Source: Desertivirga sp966211215 (lineage in GTDB: Bacteria > Bacteroidota > Bacteroidia > Sphingobacteriales > Sphingobacteriaceae). Taken from it: 64,000 nucleotides of DNA. A program made the position numbers and the translations under genes. Positions 1 to 9,231 of this stretch are shown one piece after another; position 1 is the first letter of the stretch; each line of letters starts with the position of its first letter. The notes below the pieces were generated by a model. The model saw nothing but the letters and a program-made list of their open reading frames with translations, made no database searches and was not told where the DNA came from. Where the stretch lies: the NCBI GenBank assembly GCA_966211215.1, contig CBIHNR010000004.1, positions 1 to 64,000 on the forward strand, given 5' to 3'.

Positions 1-15
1 TAAAACTTGTCATTA

Positions 16-417
16 ATGGATAAACTAACCTTCTTTATTGCCTCCATCATTATTGACATTATTTTCAATTTGTTTATGGTCGCGGGACATAGCATGTACT
101 TATTTTCTAAGTTTCCCGACTTCTATTCAGGCGTCTTTATCGGCATAATGTTCATTGGCTTATTGGTATTAATGTTTATCAACGGTTTATATACCATATT
201 TGAGTTAAAACAGAACAATGCTGACCCCAAAACGAAAATACTGGTATTCGCTTTATCCCTGGCCGTTTATACTTTTTTTATTCTAAACATGGAGTTAGAC
301 ATTGAATGGCTGGGGAAAGAGTTTACAAAGCAGTGTAAGCTATCTGCCTTTATCATCTTTGTGGCTACTTCGTTGGGTTATGGGTTCATAAGAACAAAGT
401 TTTTTAACGAACTATAG
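16..417 (+). CDS. Small integral membrane protein, unknown function
   Basis: A 133-aa hydrophobic protein that I do not recognise. Four likely membrane helices are visible: near the N-terminus (LTFFIASIII...), at about residues 35-60, about 75-95, and at the C-terminus (AFIIFVATSLGYGF). There are no catalytic motifs. An in-frame stop at 1-3 closes the reading frame upstream, so the start is either TTG at 7 or ATG at 16. I prefer ATG 16 (MDKLTFF), because the extra residues add nothing recognisable. What lies upstream is outside the window. The protein probably sits in the inner membrane, and its role is unknown. Confidence 0.6.
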   Translation: MDKLTFFIASIIIDIIFNLFMVAGHSMYLFSKFPDFYSGVFIGIMFIGLLVLMFINGLYTIFELKQNNADPKTKILVFALSLAVYTFFILNMELDIEWLGKEFTKQCKLSAFIIFVATSLGYGFIRTKFFNEL

Positions 418-776
418 AAATCTAAAATTCCAGATTTCTAAGGTCCATCATCGTACGCGTTTGCATGTATGAACGACAACCGCGATTTGTATGGTCCAAA
501 GCGAAAGAGAATAAAAGCCTGTTCATGTTAGAAGCAGCAACATTGCTTACAATTAAAGTGTCAATACCTGATCATGCACATTATTAGTTTGAAAATCGTC
601 TTCCCATTGAAGCCTCAGACTTAATTTGTTTGCTGAGCTTTCCTTCCGTGGCCTGTGTCCTCACAGGCCATTGTACCTCGATTAAAATCTCAACAGATTC
701 GACAGTCGCAAATTGGGTCTGTGAGGACGCAGACCAACGAATTAGGCTGAGACATCGAATTAAACCAAAAACACCC
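418..776. other. Intergenic stretch without a supported gene
   Basis: About 360 bases between a + strand gene and a converging minus-strand pair. A 65-residue open frame at 630-827 has no protein-like composition and runs through two palindromes, so it is not called. The only structure seen is the pair of REP-like hairpins at 649-735. Confidence 0.6.
649..735. repeat. REP-like doublet of two related palindromes
   Basis: Two hairpins lie in opposite orientation. The first, at 649-670, has arms GGCCTGTG and CACAGGCC. The second, at 716-735, has arms GGTCTG and CAGACC. Both share the core GTCCTCAC or its complement GTGAGGAC, so they are inverted copies of one unit, as in REP doublets. Such units are often mobilised by REP-associated tyrosine transposases. 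No such gene is in the window. Confidence 0.55.
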
Positions 777-905
777 CTACTCTATATTCAGGCCAATGAA
801 CACCAAAATTATACTCGCAATCATTAAGAGTAATCCTACAATCACTAGGAATTTTTCAAAGCGAATGCCTTCGGCTGTTTTTCGAGACTCTGTTTCTTCC
901 AACAT
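777..905 (-). CDS. Small single-pass membrane protein (42 aa)
   Basis: Read from ATG at 905-903 to TAG at 779-777. The protein starts MLEETESRKTAEGIRFEKF, a charged N-terminus with coil potential. One hydrophobic segment follows (LVIVGLLLMIASIILVFIGL), and it ends in NIE. The start lies 7 bases after the stop of the 101-aa gene upstream, so the two are probably co-transcribed. I found it by reading the strand directly, because it is short. No family is recognised. A tail-anchored or single-pass membrane topology is the only safe statement. Confidence 0.5.
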   Translation of the reverse strand: MLEETESRKTAEGIRFEKFLVIVGLLLMIASIILVFIGLNIE

Positions 906-912
906 ATCGCTG

Positions 913-1218
913 TTATAAAGAGGAAAGCTGTTCTATTACATTTTCTGAATTTAAGCCAGCCGGGATTCCGCTTGCTTTAAAGTGCTCTTGTTGTTTTAAA
1001 AGGGACAATGATAAAACCACAAGGCCTAGGCGTTCAAAAAAATCCGTGAACTGTTGCAATTCCTTGGGATGCAGCTTTCCTACTTTACTACTTAGCCCTA
1101 ATTCAAACCAGCACCATAAAAGGGATTGTGCCTTTTCGGCGGGATAATCTCTAAAGAAACGTTCAATCACCTGGGCAGGCGGCAGGATTTCTATCGGAAT
1201 ATTTTCTGTTGGTTTCAA
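913..1218 (-). CDS. Hypothetical protein, 101 aa
   Basis: A soluble, mostly helical protein with normal amino-acid composition (MKPTENIPIEILPPAQVIE... to ...NVIEQLSSL). A Trp/Cys-rich patch (LLWCWFELGL) sits near residue 35. No ATG is present in the open frame: the codon at 1218-1216 is TTG and the frame upstream stays open without ATG until a stop. So it uses a TTG start or is the 3' part of a broken gene. It is followed after 7 bases by a 42-aa membrane protein. Function unknown. Confidence 0.5.
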   Translation of the reverse strand: MKPTENIPIEILPPAQVIERFFRDYPAEKAQSLLWCWFELGLSSKVGKLHPKELQQFTDFFERLGLVVLSLSLLKQQEHFKASGIPAGLNSENVIEQLSSL

Positions 1219-1465
1219 ATTGGATAAAGTTTTTATTGAAGGTTACAGTATTGAATACGTTTTATATGTCTTTCTGGCAAATAAAGCAAGCAATCGCAAT
1301 GGTATAAAACCACGAAAGGTTGTATCGCACATTACTTTACCTGGTATTATACAACATGTATACTATTGCCGCCATTGCAGCAAGGTCCTTGGCAAAGGTT
1401 TTAGGCCGGCTGGCCCCAAGGTCAAGCCTGGGCCGTGCTCCGCGGGCGGGTGACAGTTTGCTTCC

Positions 1466-1621
1466 TGGCAGAGGCTCTCGCAGAGGATTATCCGCACCCT
1501 GGTACAGGCCTTTACGCCGCTTCGCTGGCTGAATATTTTCCCATTCATGCCAGATATTATACTTCCAAACAATTAAGCCTTAACCCACTTCCTAGCAGAG
1601 TCTCTCGCAGAGGACTCTGCG
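1466..1621. repeat. Two copies of the CAGAG-CTCTCGCAGAGGA hairpin motif
   Basis: Copies at 1466-1495 and 1593-1621 are each preceded by CTTCC and contain CTCTCGCAGAGGA. The second forms a hairpin with arms CAGAGTC and GACTCTG. The same unit, with changed arms that still pair (CCGAGTC/GACTCGG), occurs twice in inverted orientation at 46051-46226, so this is a conserved mobile hairpin and not chance similarity. Confidence 0.5.
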
Positions 1622-1730
1622 CCCCAGTACAATCTACATGCCCCCCTACGGCCATAGCCGTTAACTTAAGAAAAGTTGCCTTCTTTAATCAAAGTATCTT
1701 CTTAATAATTAAGGCAGTGCAGTGCGCTTT

Positions 1731-2080
1731 CTTTCTCTTTCTTTTCCATCGATGAAAAGAAACAATACTTAGCGAAGCGATCTCATGAACACCTCAAAAA
1801 AACAATTAACGTGTGAATAAATCTAGTTCCTTGCCGAGGTGCCTTTTTCGCACAATCCTCTGGGCAAATTATTGAGATATTAATTTCTCTATAAGGACTC
1901 AATGAGTGCTTCACAGTTTCCTCATCAGCCACGCGGTGCTGCGCCGGCTTTTCCCCAGGCGCTCATTCCCTTGCTTCAGAAAACCCGCCAATGCACCTTC
2001 CCAATTCACAAAGCCAGCTGATGAGGAAATTTTAACCCAGGCACTTCGCCAAGGACACGCCTCCGAACCGTCGTTTCTGC
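1731..2080 (+). repeat. Dispersed structured repeat, copy 1
   Basis: About 350 bp that match, with gaps, the complement of 26461-26710. Conserved blocks in order: a T/C-rich stretch ending in CTTTTCCATCGATGAAAAG, a GAGGTGCCTTT block, a 113-bp palindromic core (13-bp perfect arms at 1917-1929 and 2017-2029), then ACCCAGGCACTTCGC. The core interior (CGCGGTGCTGCGCCGGC, GCTTCAGAAAACCCG, CAATGCACCTTCC) is nearly identical in both copies, while the arms differ but still pair. Confidence 0.6.
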
Positions 2081-2233
2081 TTATTTCGAGGCACCAGTGC
2101 CTTAGGTTAACGGCTATGCCCTACGGCTGAATATTCCACACAACCTACCATGTATTTTACATCCAAACATTTGGACCCTAACCCATATTGCTTTAATGGT
2201 TTACAGGTTCTGTTTTTTTGTTAAGTTTGAACT

Positions 2234-2635
2234 ATGGAAACCTCATCAAAACCCAATCATATCGGTAAAAAAATATCGCGTTTAAGAGAACTAAAAGGGC
2301 TCAAGCAAGATGCAATAGCGATTGAACTTGGTATTTCGCAACAGGCTGTTTCTAAGCTGGAACAGAGCGAAACGATTGAGGATGATGTACTGGAAAAGAT
2401 TGCTAAGGTATTGGGGCTAACGGGTGAAGCGATTAAGAATTTTAACGACGAGACGGTGTTTAATATTATTGGTAATACGGTAAATAATCATGACAACGGA
2501 GCATTGTTTAACTATTATCCGAACTTCAATGCCATTGATAAAATAGTATCCCTTTACGATGAGAAGGTTGCGCTGTTGGAGCGTTTGCTACAAAGTGAAA
2601 AGGAGAAAGTTGAAATCCTTAGGGAGAAAACGTAG
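2234..2635 (+). CDS. XRE/HipB-type helix-turn-helix regulator
   Basis: 133 aa. An N-terminal HTH_3 domain (about residues 10-65) is clear from ISRLRELKGLKQDAIAIELG followed by ISQQAVSKLEQ, the recognition helix. The C-terminal part is the charged coiled coil (DEKVALLERLLQSEKEKVEI) seen in many Bacteroidota XRE proteins. It is transcribed toward the defence operon on the other strand; the two 3' ends are about 100 bp apart. It may control that operon, but the operon promoter lies 15 kb away, so this is only inference. An upstream AT-rich stretch may hold its promoter. Confidence 0.85.
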   Translation: METSSKPNHIGKKISRLRELKGLKQDAIAIELGISQQAVSKLEQSETIEDDVLEKIAKVLGLTGEAIKNFNDETVFNIIGNTVNNHDNGALFNYYPNFNAIDKIVSLYDEKVALLERLLQSEKEKVEILREKT

Positions 2636-2732
2636 TATATCTTCTTCTCAGATTAACAAACTTCATTATTCGCTTTCTGCTGCTACAAGTACGCCACGTT
2701 GCTAAAGGGTTAAAGTTCGTGAATCCCCCCCT

Positions 2733-4688
2733 TTAAAAAAGGTCAGGAAGATAGTGCTTGTATTTATCGCGTAAGAGCTTTAAAGCATCTTCATTTTGCT
2801 GAAAATTAAGATTAAGTTTCTCTCTTACATAACGATATCTCGCTTTTGCCTTATTTATTACCGTCCCCCATTTTAATACATATACATCAATACTATCGCC
2901 ATCGAATACATGACCATAATCTCTGTTCTTTTGATTTAACTGAGGTGCTATTTCATCCTTAACTTCTCGAACTAATAAAATAAATAACCATCGAGTATTC
3001 GTTTTTGGAAATCTAGCGTCATTACTTACTTTTTGAGCATACGATTGAATCTGATTAAGTTCATCAAACCCTGCGTCAACAGTCGGCTTTTTGAGCTCTA
3101 CAACTAGATTGATGTGATTCTCATATTTGCCTGCATTGTATTGCTTCCACAGGCAAACATCAGGAATCGTAGTTAGGTCAGAATTATCAGATGAACTTAC
3201 GACTTCTTCAAAATCATCTCTTCCCAATGCTTTCAGATATTGTTTAAGAACATTTTTCAAAGTAATATCATCTGCACCATAGGTATATTCATCTCCAAAA
3301 ACCCAGGTTTCATTTACTATAATTTTATGTAAATGTTTCCTTTCCAATACTTTTCTTGAATGTTCCGGATCATAAATTAGTAATTCAAGAGCGTTTAGAA
3401 AATCAAGCCTTGTTGTTATTTCAGTCATTGTATCAATAACACTCACAAGACTAGTTTTATCTAACAGCTCCGACAGCTCTTCACGTTTATCTTTAGGAAG
3501 CCCGATTACTTCACTTAAAATTTTATTCAATCTAGATGAATCTTGTTCTAAAGCTTCCTTAACTAAAGATAAAGTCAACTTTTTTCCGGATTTATCCTGA
3601 TCACTGAAAGATGGTAAATACTCGTTTATGTTTAATGCTACAATATCAAATACTTGTCTTTTAGCAACCTCAATTTCTTCATTTGATTGCTCTGTATATG
3701 GGTAAATTCCCTCTCGTTTAAGATCCTCGATAAAAACTCTTGAATAAACATGCAATCGTTCCCGCACGTATTTACGAGCTATCTTCTTTGCGTCGTCGAA
3801 TATTGCACCAAGTACAGAATCAAGTTCGCTTATCGCAAGCAAATTCTGTTTATGCAATTTTTCGATATATGCAGATTTTATGAATATCGAAATTGGAAGA
3901 CTAGACCGAATACCTAATAAAGCTTCTTTATAAGGTATTCCTATCTCATTGCAAAAGTACGTTCTTTTCGAATTATCGAAATTCCATTCAATTACTTCAA
4001 TCTTGAATGAATATACCCCACCCTCTGTTTCATATCTTATATCTTCTGCTGTAAACTTATTTTTGATTAAGGAGTCAAATTCTAGTTCTTTTGAGTTTAT
4101 GAAGATTTTAAAGTTTGGATAACTTATATGATAAGATGCAAATTTCTCTTGTAGTTCTTTTTGGTTGTTTTTTCCGAATACTTCATGTGCATGCTTATCA
4201 TTAATATTGAAAATTGATACCTTAAACGAAGAAGGTCTACTTTCATCAAATAGTTCTTCATCGCTAATCAGAGGCTTTTTAATTTGATTACGATCAAGGT
4301 CTATCGTAAATCTTTTTGTATGACCGTTGTCTTTATAGTAGCTTTCGATATTAATTAAATCACCTAAAGCCAACGCTTTATATCGCCCTTTTCCTTCCTT
4401 GCCGTGGAAATACCTACCTCCTGGACTTTTTAAGATCTCCTTCTTTTTTGATCCTCCAATTGTTTCAAAGTCCTTGATAGCGTCGCTATATCTCAACCCG
4501 TGCCCGTTATCTGCTATTGTTATTTCTTCATACCCACCTAAAGTTGTTCTCTTATAATCAATATCTATGATACTTGCATCTGCATCCAATGAGTTCCATA
4601 TCAACTCACTAATGGCTGTTATCCCGTTAGCTCTGGTTAGTGATTCAATGTGATCATCTTCTACTTTAAGTAATAGCTGCTTTGGCAT
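2733..4688 (-). CDS. MORC-like GHKL ATPase fused to a PD-(D/E)XK-like nuclease domain
   Basis: 651 aa. The N-terminus carries Bergerat-fold ATPase motifs: the N box ELIWNSLDADA (residues 28-38), the G1 box ADNGHGL (59-65) and the G2 region GKEGKGRYKALALG (96-109). The order and spacing resemble MORC/MutL/HSP90 proteins. Residues about 150-480 would be the transducer and linker. Near the C-terminus, IPDVCLW (about 512) and VVELKKP (about 530) give a D...ExK pattern typical of PD-(D/E)XK nucleases. MORC/MutL-like ATPases linked to restriction systems are known from comparative genomics (Iyer, Abhiman and Aravind). It is the last gene of the unit, 61 bp after Res. The likely action is ATP-gated clamping and cutting of DNA; this is inferred. 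Confidence 0.8.
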   Translation of the reverse strand: MPKQLLLKVEDDHIESLTRANGITAISELIWNSLDADASIIDIDYKRTTLGGYEEITIADNGHGLRYSDAIKDFETIGGSKKKEILKSPGGRYFHGKEGKGRYKALALGDLINIESYYKDNGHTKRFTIDLDRNQIKKPLISDEELFDESRPSSFKVSIFNINDKHAHEVFGKNNQKELQEKFASYHISYPNFKIFINSKELEFDSLIKNKFTAEDIRYETEGGVYSFKIEVIEWNFDNSKRTYFCNEIGIPYKEALLGIRSSLPISIFIKSAYIEKLHKQNLLAISELDSVLGAIFDDAKKIARKYVRERLHVYSRVFIEDLKREGIYPYTEQSNEEIEVAKRQVFDIVALNINEYLPSFSDQDKSGKKLTLSLVKEALEQDSSRLNKILSEVIGLPKDKREELSELLDKTSLVSVIDTMTEITTRLDFLNALELLIYDPEHSRKVLERKHLHKIIVNETWVFGDEYTYGADDITLKNVLKQYLKALGRDDFEEVVSSSDNSDLTTIPDVCLWKQYNAGKYENHINLVVELKKPTVDAGFDELNQIQSYAQKVSNDARFPKTNTRWLFILLVREVKDEIAPQLNQKNRDYGHVFDGDSIDVYVLKWGTVINKAKARYRYVREKLNLNFQQNEDALKLLRDKYKHYLPDLF

Positions 4689-4749
4689 ACACTAAAAATA
4701 TTAGTAAATATCTATATTACAATGCTATTAATTTTTTTTGATTTCTTTC

Positions 4750-7443
4750 CTAGCTAAACTTTGTTATTAAATACTTAATACCAATCGTTCTGGTTATTTC
4801 ATTATGCGGAACCAATAAATACTTCCATGCCTTACCGCCATTTTGAGTAGTAAAGTCAGACGCGTACTTGCAAAACTTTTCGGCTGCTGCCTTTTTTGCC
4901 AACACATCGGGAGCTTGGAGCTCAGAAACTGACTTCGGCTCAATCATATAAATGGTATCTTCAGTTTCGGCTACAAAGTCTGGTTCGTATTGCTTTGAAT
5001 TATTATCCCAGTAAATGCGGAATTGTTTGACTGCAGGCCGCAACCACTTGATTACCGAATTATCGTGCTCAAAAACGTAAGCTAAATCTTGTTCTGCCTT
5101 AGAATCAAACTTATATTCAAAATGACAGGCTTTCTCAAATCCTCTGAATACAAATTTTGAAATAAGGCTTATCGGTGTTATGACATCCCGATAATCCCTG
5201 TAGCCAGCACTTACCAATGCTGAAAAGTTCCAGGGTTCTATTTTAACAAATGGCAGCACTTTAGGTCCGACATAATCAGGGGTGTTAAGCACAAAGTGAT
5301 CTTTCATCTGTGCATAAATCTTGGATGCTATAGCTCCCTTAAATTGGAAGATGGCCTGAGAAATATTGTCGGTATCTTCAATCTGTGCTTTTATAGCCTC
5401 ATAAGCCTGTCTAGCTAAGCTGTATAACAGTTCTGCATTATCATCATAGTCAATTTCCGGGTAGTCAATCAGGGCGGCAATGATATTGTTAACCGGATTG
5501 CCGTAGGAGCCGCTTAATTTAGCTTTTATGGTAGTAACTAACTTATCTTTTAATCCGATGCTGATAATTTCTTGCTCTAAGGCTTGAAAGGTAAAGCCAG
5601 CCGTATCCAGGTCAAATGTATTGAAGCTTGCTTCCACGTCTCCCTGGACTAAGTCCATGCGGGGAATTTCAATGATATTCTTTTTGTAGTCCGCTACAAC
5701 TTTTTCATAGATTTCTGTTGCTTCTTCCAGTATCTGAGAGGCAAACAAATTCACCTGTCCTTTAGACAGGTTTTCCTCTATTTGCTTTATTACCTTGTTT
5801 TTAACTTCTTCCTTACTAAAATCATCAATCTTACGAACTTCGGGTAAAGAATTGAATTGAGGTAGAGCATAAATGATAGCCTTTTTTGCATCAAGTCCAT
5901 TTTGTGCTTTTTGCTTTGTTGGGGTATCCGTAATTACGTCTATCTTTTTTTGTTCCGCATCAAAACTCTGTTCTATAACCGGTTTTGAAGTGACTACCTC
6001 CGTCTTTGTTCGTAAATCATCCTCTTCTATCTCAATGAAGCTGATTTTATTTAACACGGAATTAGGATCTTGAGCAGCCTGAATTACACTTTCGAAGTTA
6101 TCGTGAGCGATGACTGTTAATTTATCAATCTTATCAACGCCGGTTCGTTTACCATCATAAGGCAAGCGCAAGCCACGGCCAATGGTCTGCTCGACTAAAA
6201 CTGCTGCGTTAGCAGCTCTTAAAGGAACAATAGTATAGAGATTGGTTACATCCCAACCTTCTTTGAGCATATTAACGTGGATGACGATTTCGATGTCATT
6301 TTCTGTATGTTCCAAGGCAATGAATTGCAGTTCAACTTCTTCTTCCTTTCGTGTTGAAGAATCAATTTGCAGAACCTTCCCTTTAAAATCACCCTCATAA
6401 AACTCGTCAGAGTTTATGAGTTCAAATATTTCTTTAGAATGAGCTATGTCTTTACAGACCACCAGGATAAAGGGCTTTACCAGTTTAACATCATTGTTTT
6501 TGGAGTAAACCTCTAACTCGTTTTTTGTATCTAAATGGACACTAACCGCATCTTCTAACTTAATAATTTCGATTTCCTTTTCAGTGAGAGAACCTTTTAG
6601 AAAGTTTTTACGTGTAGCTATTGCTGGATTCTTGACAAACATTCCTTCCGTTAACGCTTGTGCTAAGGAATATTCGTACACAATGTTCTTAAAGGCCCTG
6701 CCCTTTTCATCCAACGGAGTAGCGGTCAACTCTAATCCTAAAACAGGCTTTAACTCGTTGATAGCATTCTTTGAAGCATCCGCGTGGTAGCGGTGCGCTT
6801 CATCCATTAATATCACCAGGTCGTCTAATCCGGACAGGTATTGCCAATAGGATTCACCAAGATATTCAGATAACCGTTTAATCTTTGGGGCCAAACTGAC
6901 ACCGCCCTGTTTACTTCCTTTGTTATCTGAATTAAATTTAGCAATATTGAAAACATTGATACGTATTTCGGAGTCATTAAACAATGCCCCTTGCTGCGAA
7001 TAATTATCTCCTGTTATAATTATCGGCCTGTTATGTACAAATTCTGAAATACCGTTAAACACATACTTATGATAGGCGGGGTTCCCGAAATCCTCAATCA
7101 GTTTATCATAAATAGTAAGGTTAGGTGCCAGGACAAAGAAGTTTTTAATGCCCTTTTTTAGGTAGAGATAAGCTATACAAGCGCCCATCAACCTGGTTTT
7201 TCCTACTCCGGTCGCTATAGAAAACGCCAGGGAAGGGAAATCTCGCTCGAAGCTGGTACAAGTTGGGAACAAAGCTTTTACTTTGGCTGATTCCTCTTGT
7301 AAAAATAAATCAGCCTCTTCTTGTTCTGCTGAAACTTTCTTTAATGATAATTGCTCCAACAGTTGAGCCAAAATGTCTAAAGCTTCCTGAAGGGGCTCAC
7401 GTAAGGAAAGGCGTTGTTTTATATTATTAGAAATGGCATTCAT
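4750..7443 (-). CDS. res: Type III restriction enzyme Res subunit (SF2 helicase-nuclease)
   Basis: 897 aa, close to the usual Res length. SF2 motifs: Walker A IATGVGKTR (about 77-85), DEAHRYHAD (about 214), LTATPL soon after, and motif VI QTIGRGLRLPYDGKR (about 418-432). The C-terminal endonuclease shows EPDFVAE...YMIEPKS (about 820-836), the PD-(D/E)XK signature of type III Res. It works with Mod: after recognition of unmethylated sites it hydrolyses ATP and cuts DNA at a distance. It starts 25 bp after Mod ends. All key residues look intact. A middle acidic stretch (IEEDDLRTKTE) is a linker typical of the family. Confidence 0.93.
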   Translation of the reverse strand: MNAISNNIKQRLSLREPLQEALDILAQLLEQLSLKKVSAEQEEADLFLQEESAKVKALFPTCTSFERDFPSLAFSIATGVGKTRLMGACIAYLYLKKGIKNFFVLAPNLTIYDKLIEDFGNPAYHKYVFNGISEFVHNRPIIITGDNYSQQGALFNDSEIRINVFNIAKFNSDNKGSKQGGVSLAPKIKRLSEYLGESYWQYLSGLDDLVILMDEAHRYHADASKNAINELKPVLGLELTATPLDEKGRAFKNIVYEYSLAQALTEGMFVKNPAIATRKNFLKGSLTEKEIEIIKLEDAVSVHLDTKNELEVYSKNNDVKLVKPFILVVCKDIAHSKEIFELINSDEFYEGDFKGKVLQIDSSTRKEEEVELQFIALEHTENDIEIVIHVNMLKEGWDVTNLYTIVPLRAANAAVLVEQTIGRGLRLPYDGKRTGVDKIDKLTVIAHDNFESVIQAAQDPNSVLNKISFIEIEEDDLRTKTEVVTSKPVIEQSFDAEQKKIDVITDTPTKQKAQNGLDAKKAIIYALPQFNSLPEVRKIDDFSKEEVKNKVIKQIEENLSKGQVNLFASQILEEATEIYEKVVADYKKNIIEIPRMDLVQGDVEASFNTFDLDTAGFTFQALEQEIISIGLKDKLVTTIKAKLSGSYGNPVNNIIAALIDYPEIDYDDNAELLYSLARQAYEAIKAQIEDTDNISQAIFQFKGAIASKIYAQMKDHFVLNTPDYVGPKVLPFVKIEPWNFSALVSAGYRDYRDVITPISLISKFVFRGFEKACHFEYKFDSKAEQDLAYVFEHDNSVIKWLRPAVKQFRIYWDNNSKQYEPDFVAETEDTIYMIEPKSVSELQAPDVLAKKAAAEKFCKYASDFTTQNGGKAWKYLLVPHNEITRTIGIKYLITKFS

Positions 7444-7468
7444 GGATTAACGGACAAATTAGCATGGT

Positions 7469-9229
7469 TTAAAAAAGACTTTGTTGTGTACTCTCCTCTC
7501 CCTGCTTATCCCTAATCTCTTGTACGGTTTCTATTGTATCCAAAAACTCTTCATTTGGCTCGGTCGATTCGTCATGCGGAAGGTTTACAATATTTAAACT
7601 GTAATCATCGCGGTTAAATTCACAGCGGTTTAGCAGCATCTGCGGAATTTTCTTGATTGTAATATTCAGATACCTGTTCTTACATTCTTTCTGAAAAGCT
7701 TTGCAACAGATTAGCAAGCTTTCGCCAGGCTGCATCTCTGCCTGAATACTATCCAGCGCTTCTACTGTAAGAAATTGAGTAGTGGTAAAGATGAAGTCCT
7801 GCTCTGAAGAGTTTCCTTGTTTCCAGTATTTGTGTTCGTTGGGTAAGTATGAAAACCCCTCTTGCTTAGCCATTGCGGCAGCTAACATACTGGCGTTATA
7901 TTCTTTATTTATAACCCAGTTGCCGAACTTATCTTGATTTAGCAGACTTGGTGCTAATGTGTAGAATTTGAATCCACCACCGCCTTGCCAGTTAACGGCT
8001 TTACTGATACCTCTTTGCTCCCCGTTTATAACTGATTTTAGTCGCTGATAACAATGAGTTTTTGCATGTTCTCCCAATTCTATCCCAATCCATTTACGTT
8101 TCATTTTGGTTGCTACCGCTGCCGTAGAGCCACTTCCAAGGAAGCTATCAAGAACAATATCGCCTTCCTGAGATGCTAAGTCAAAAATTCTCTGGATTAA
8201 CTTTTCAGGTTTTTTTCCCTTTCTAAATTCCACCCCACCTTCGTTGTGTAAATCATTCGGCAATACATCATCCCATATATCCGTCAAAGGTTCACTAAAG
8301 CTTAATTCCCCATCGATGACTTGTAACCTGTCTTTAACAAATAATATTAGCTTACCATTATGGATATAATACGGCTTTTTACCTTCTCGATCTAGCTTAA
8401 ACGTAGTACCTGGGGATTGCTGAGATTGTAACTTCAATTCCAAAGCAGATTTACTTATACTTTTATCATCCAAAGTTGCAGGCTGAATTATTCTTTCCGC
8501 ATTATCATACACGAATCTCTCAAGTTCTGAATCAAAGTTATCTCCAAGCTGTTTCTTAAGAACATTAGGTTTCGCTCCGTATTTCTGACTAAATGCAATT
8601 GCAAGTGGAATGAATCGCCAGTTTGAGTAGTGTTCCTCAAAGTTTTCTATGAATGTCCCGTAGCGCGTATCTCGCTCTTTTTTTCGCGATAACCTATTTG
8701 GATTCCATTTCGAAGCGTCTTTTGTGTATACAAGGATAAATTCTGATATGTTGACTAAACCAGGATTTATAACTTTTGCGCCCGTTACGGACCCTCTTTT
8801 TATAACAATGATGTTCTTCCGGTTTTTACGTTGAAATATTTCATCCATCATCACTTGTAAATAAGCAACCTCATTATTATCAATCGACACGAAAATCGAA
8901 CCGTCCGGGCTCAAAAGATTCCTCAGTATTTCAAGTCGAGGCTTCATTAAACTTAACCATAGCGAATGCTCTACACCGTCATCATAGTGTTCAAAAGCGT
9001 TACCTGTATTATAGGGCGGGTCGATATAAATGCACTTAATTGCTCCTGAATAATTTTGTTCCAAGGCTTTTAATGCTAACAGATTATCGCCGTGAATAAG
9101 CATGTTCTCGGAATTGGGGTCACCGCAGCTATATTCCGGGTTTTCTATTAAGATACGTGGTTCGAGCTTAGGCTCATCGCCTTTACCAATCCAGGTAAGT
9201 TCTAGTCTTTGTAATGTCTTTTTGCTCAT
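7469..9229 (-). CDS. mod: Type III modification methylase Mod (N6-adenine, beta class)
   Basis: 586 aa from the ATG at 9229-9227. An earlier ATG at 9253 would add 8 residues and overlap the upstream gene by 22 bp. I prefer 9229 because it starts two bases after that gene's TAA and gives the family-like MSKKTLQRLELTWIGKG start. The catalytic motif DPPYNTG (about residue 70) precedes the SAM-binding FLGSGSTAA (about 362), the beta-class order used by type III Mod proteins. A target-recognition region lies between them. It transfers methyl to the N6 of adenine in an asymmetric site, protects self DNA and guides Res. Directly upstream of res. Confidence 0.93.
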   Translation of the reverse strand: MSKKTLQRLELTWIGKGDEPKLEPRILIENPEYSCGDPNSENMLIHGDNLLALKALEQNYSGAIKCIYIDPPYNTGNAFEHYDDGVEHSLWLSLMKPRLEILRNLLSPDGSIFVSIDNNEVAYLQVMMDEIFQRKNRKNIIVIKRGSVTGAKVINPGLVNISEFILVYTKDASKWNPNRLSRKKERDTRYGTFIENFEEHYSNWRFIPLAIAFSQKYGAKPNVLKKQLGDNFDSELERFVYDNAERIIQPATLDDKSISKSALELKLQSQQSPGTTFKLDREGKKPYYIHNGKLILFVKDRLQVIDGELSFSEPLTDIWDDVLPNDLHNEGGVEFRKGKKPEKLIQRIFDLASQEGDIVLDSFLGSGSTAAVATKMKRKWIGIELGEHAKTHCYQRLKSVINGEQRGISKAVNWQGGGGFKFYTLAPSLLNQDKFGNWVINKEYNASMLAAAMAKQEGFSYLPNEHKYWKQGNSSEQDFIFTTTQFLTVEALDSIQAEMQPGESLLICCKAFQKECKNRYLNITIKKIPQMLLNRCEFNRDDYSLNIVNLPHDESTEPNEEFLDTIETVQEIRDKQGEESTQQSLF

Positions 9230-9231
9230 TT

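Larger units (their letters stand above)
1219..2233. other. Gene-free nest of dispersed repeats
   Basis: About 1 kb in which all open frames are short, overlapping on both strands and unlike proteins. It holds two copies of a hairpin motif (1466-1495, 1593-1621), one copy of a large dispersed repeat (1731-2080), and a diverged direct repeat of about 65 bp. The direct repeat lies at about 1527-1590 and 2127-2192 and shares GGCTGAATATT and CTAACCCA-type ends. Pieces of the same families recur at 26.4-26.8, 40.1, 46.0-46.2 and 60.5 kb. Confidence 0.6.

Noticed and set aside
1220..1755. Several overlapping open frames as genes
   Set aside because: They lie on both strands in the same repeat DNA, have Arg/Pro/Cys-rich nonsense composition and no start context.
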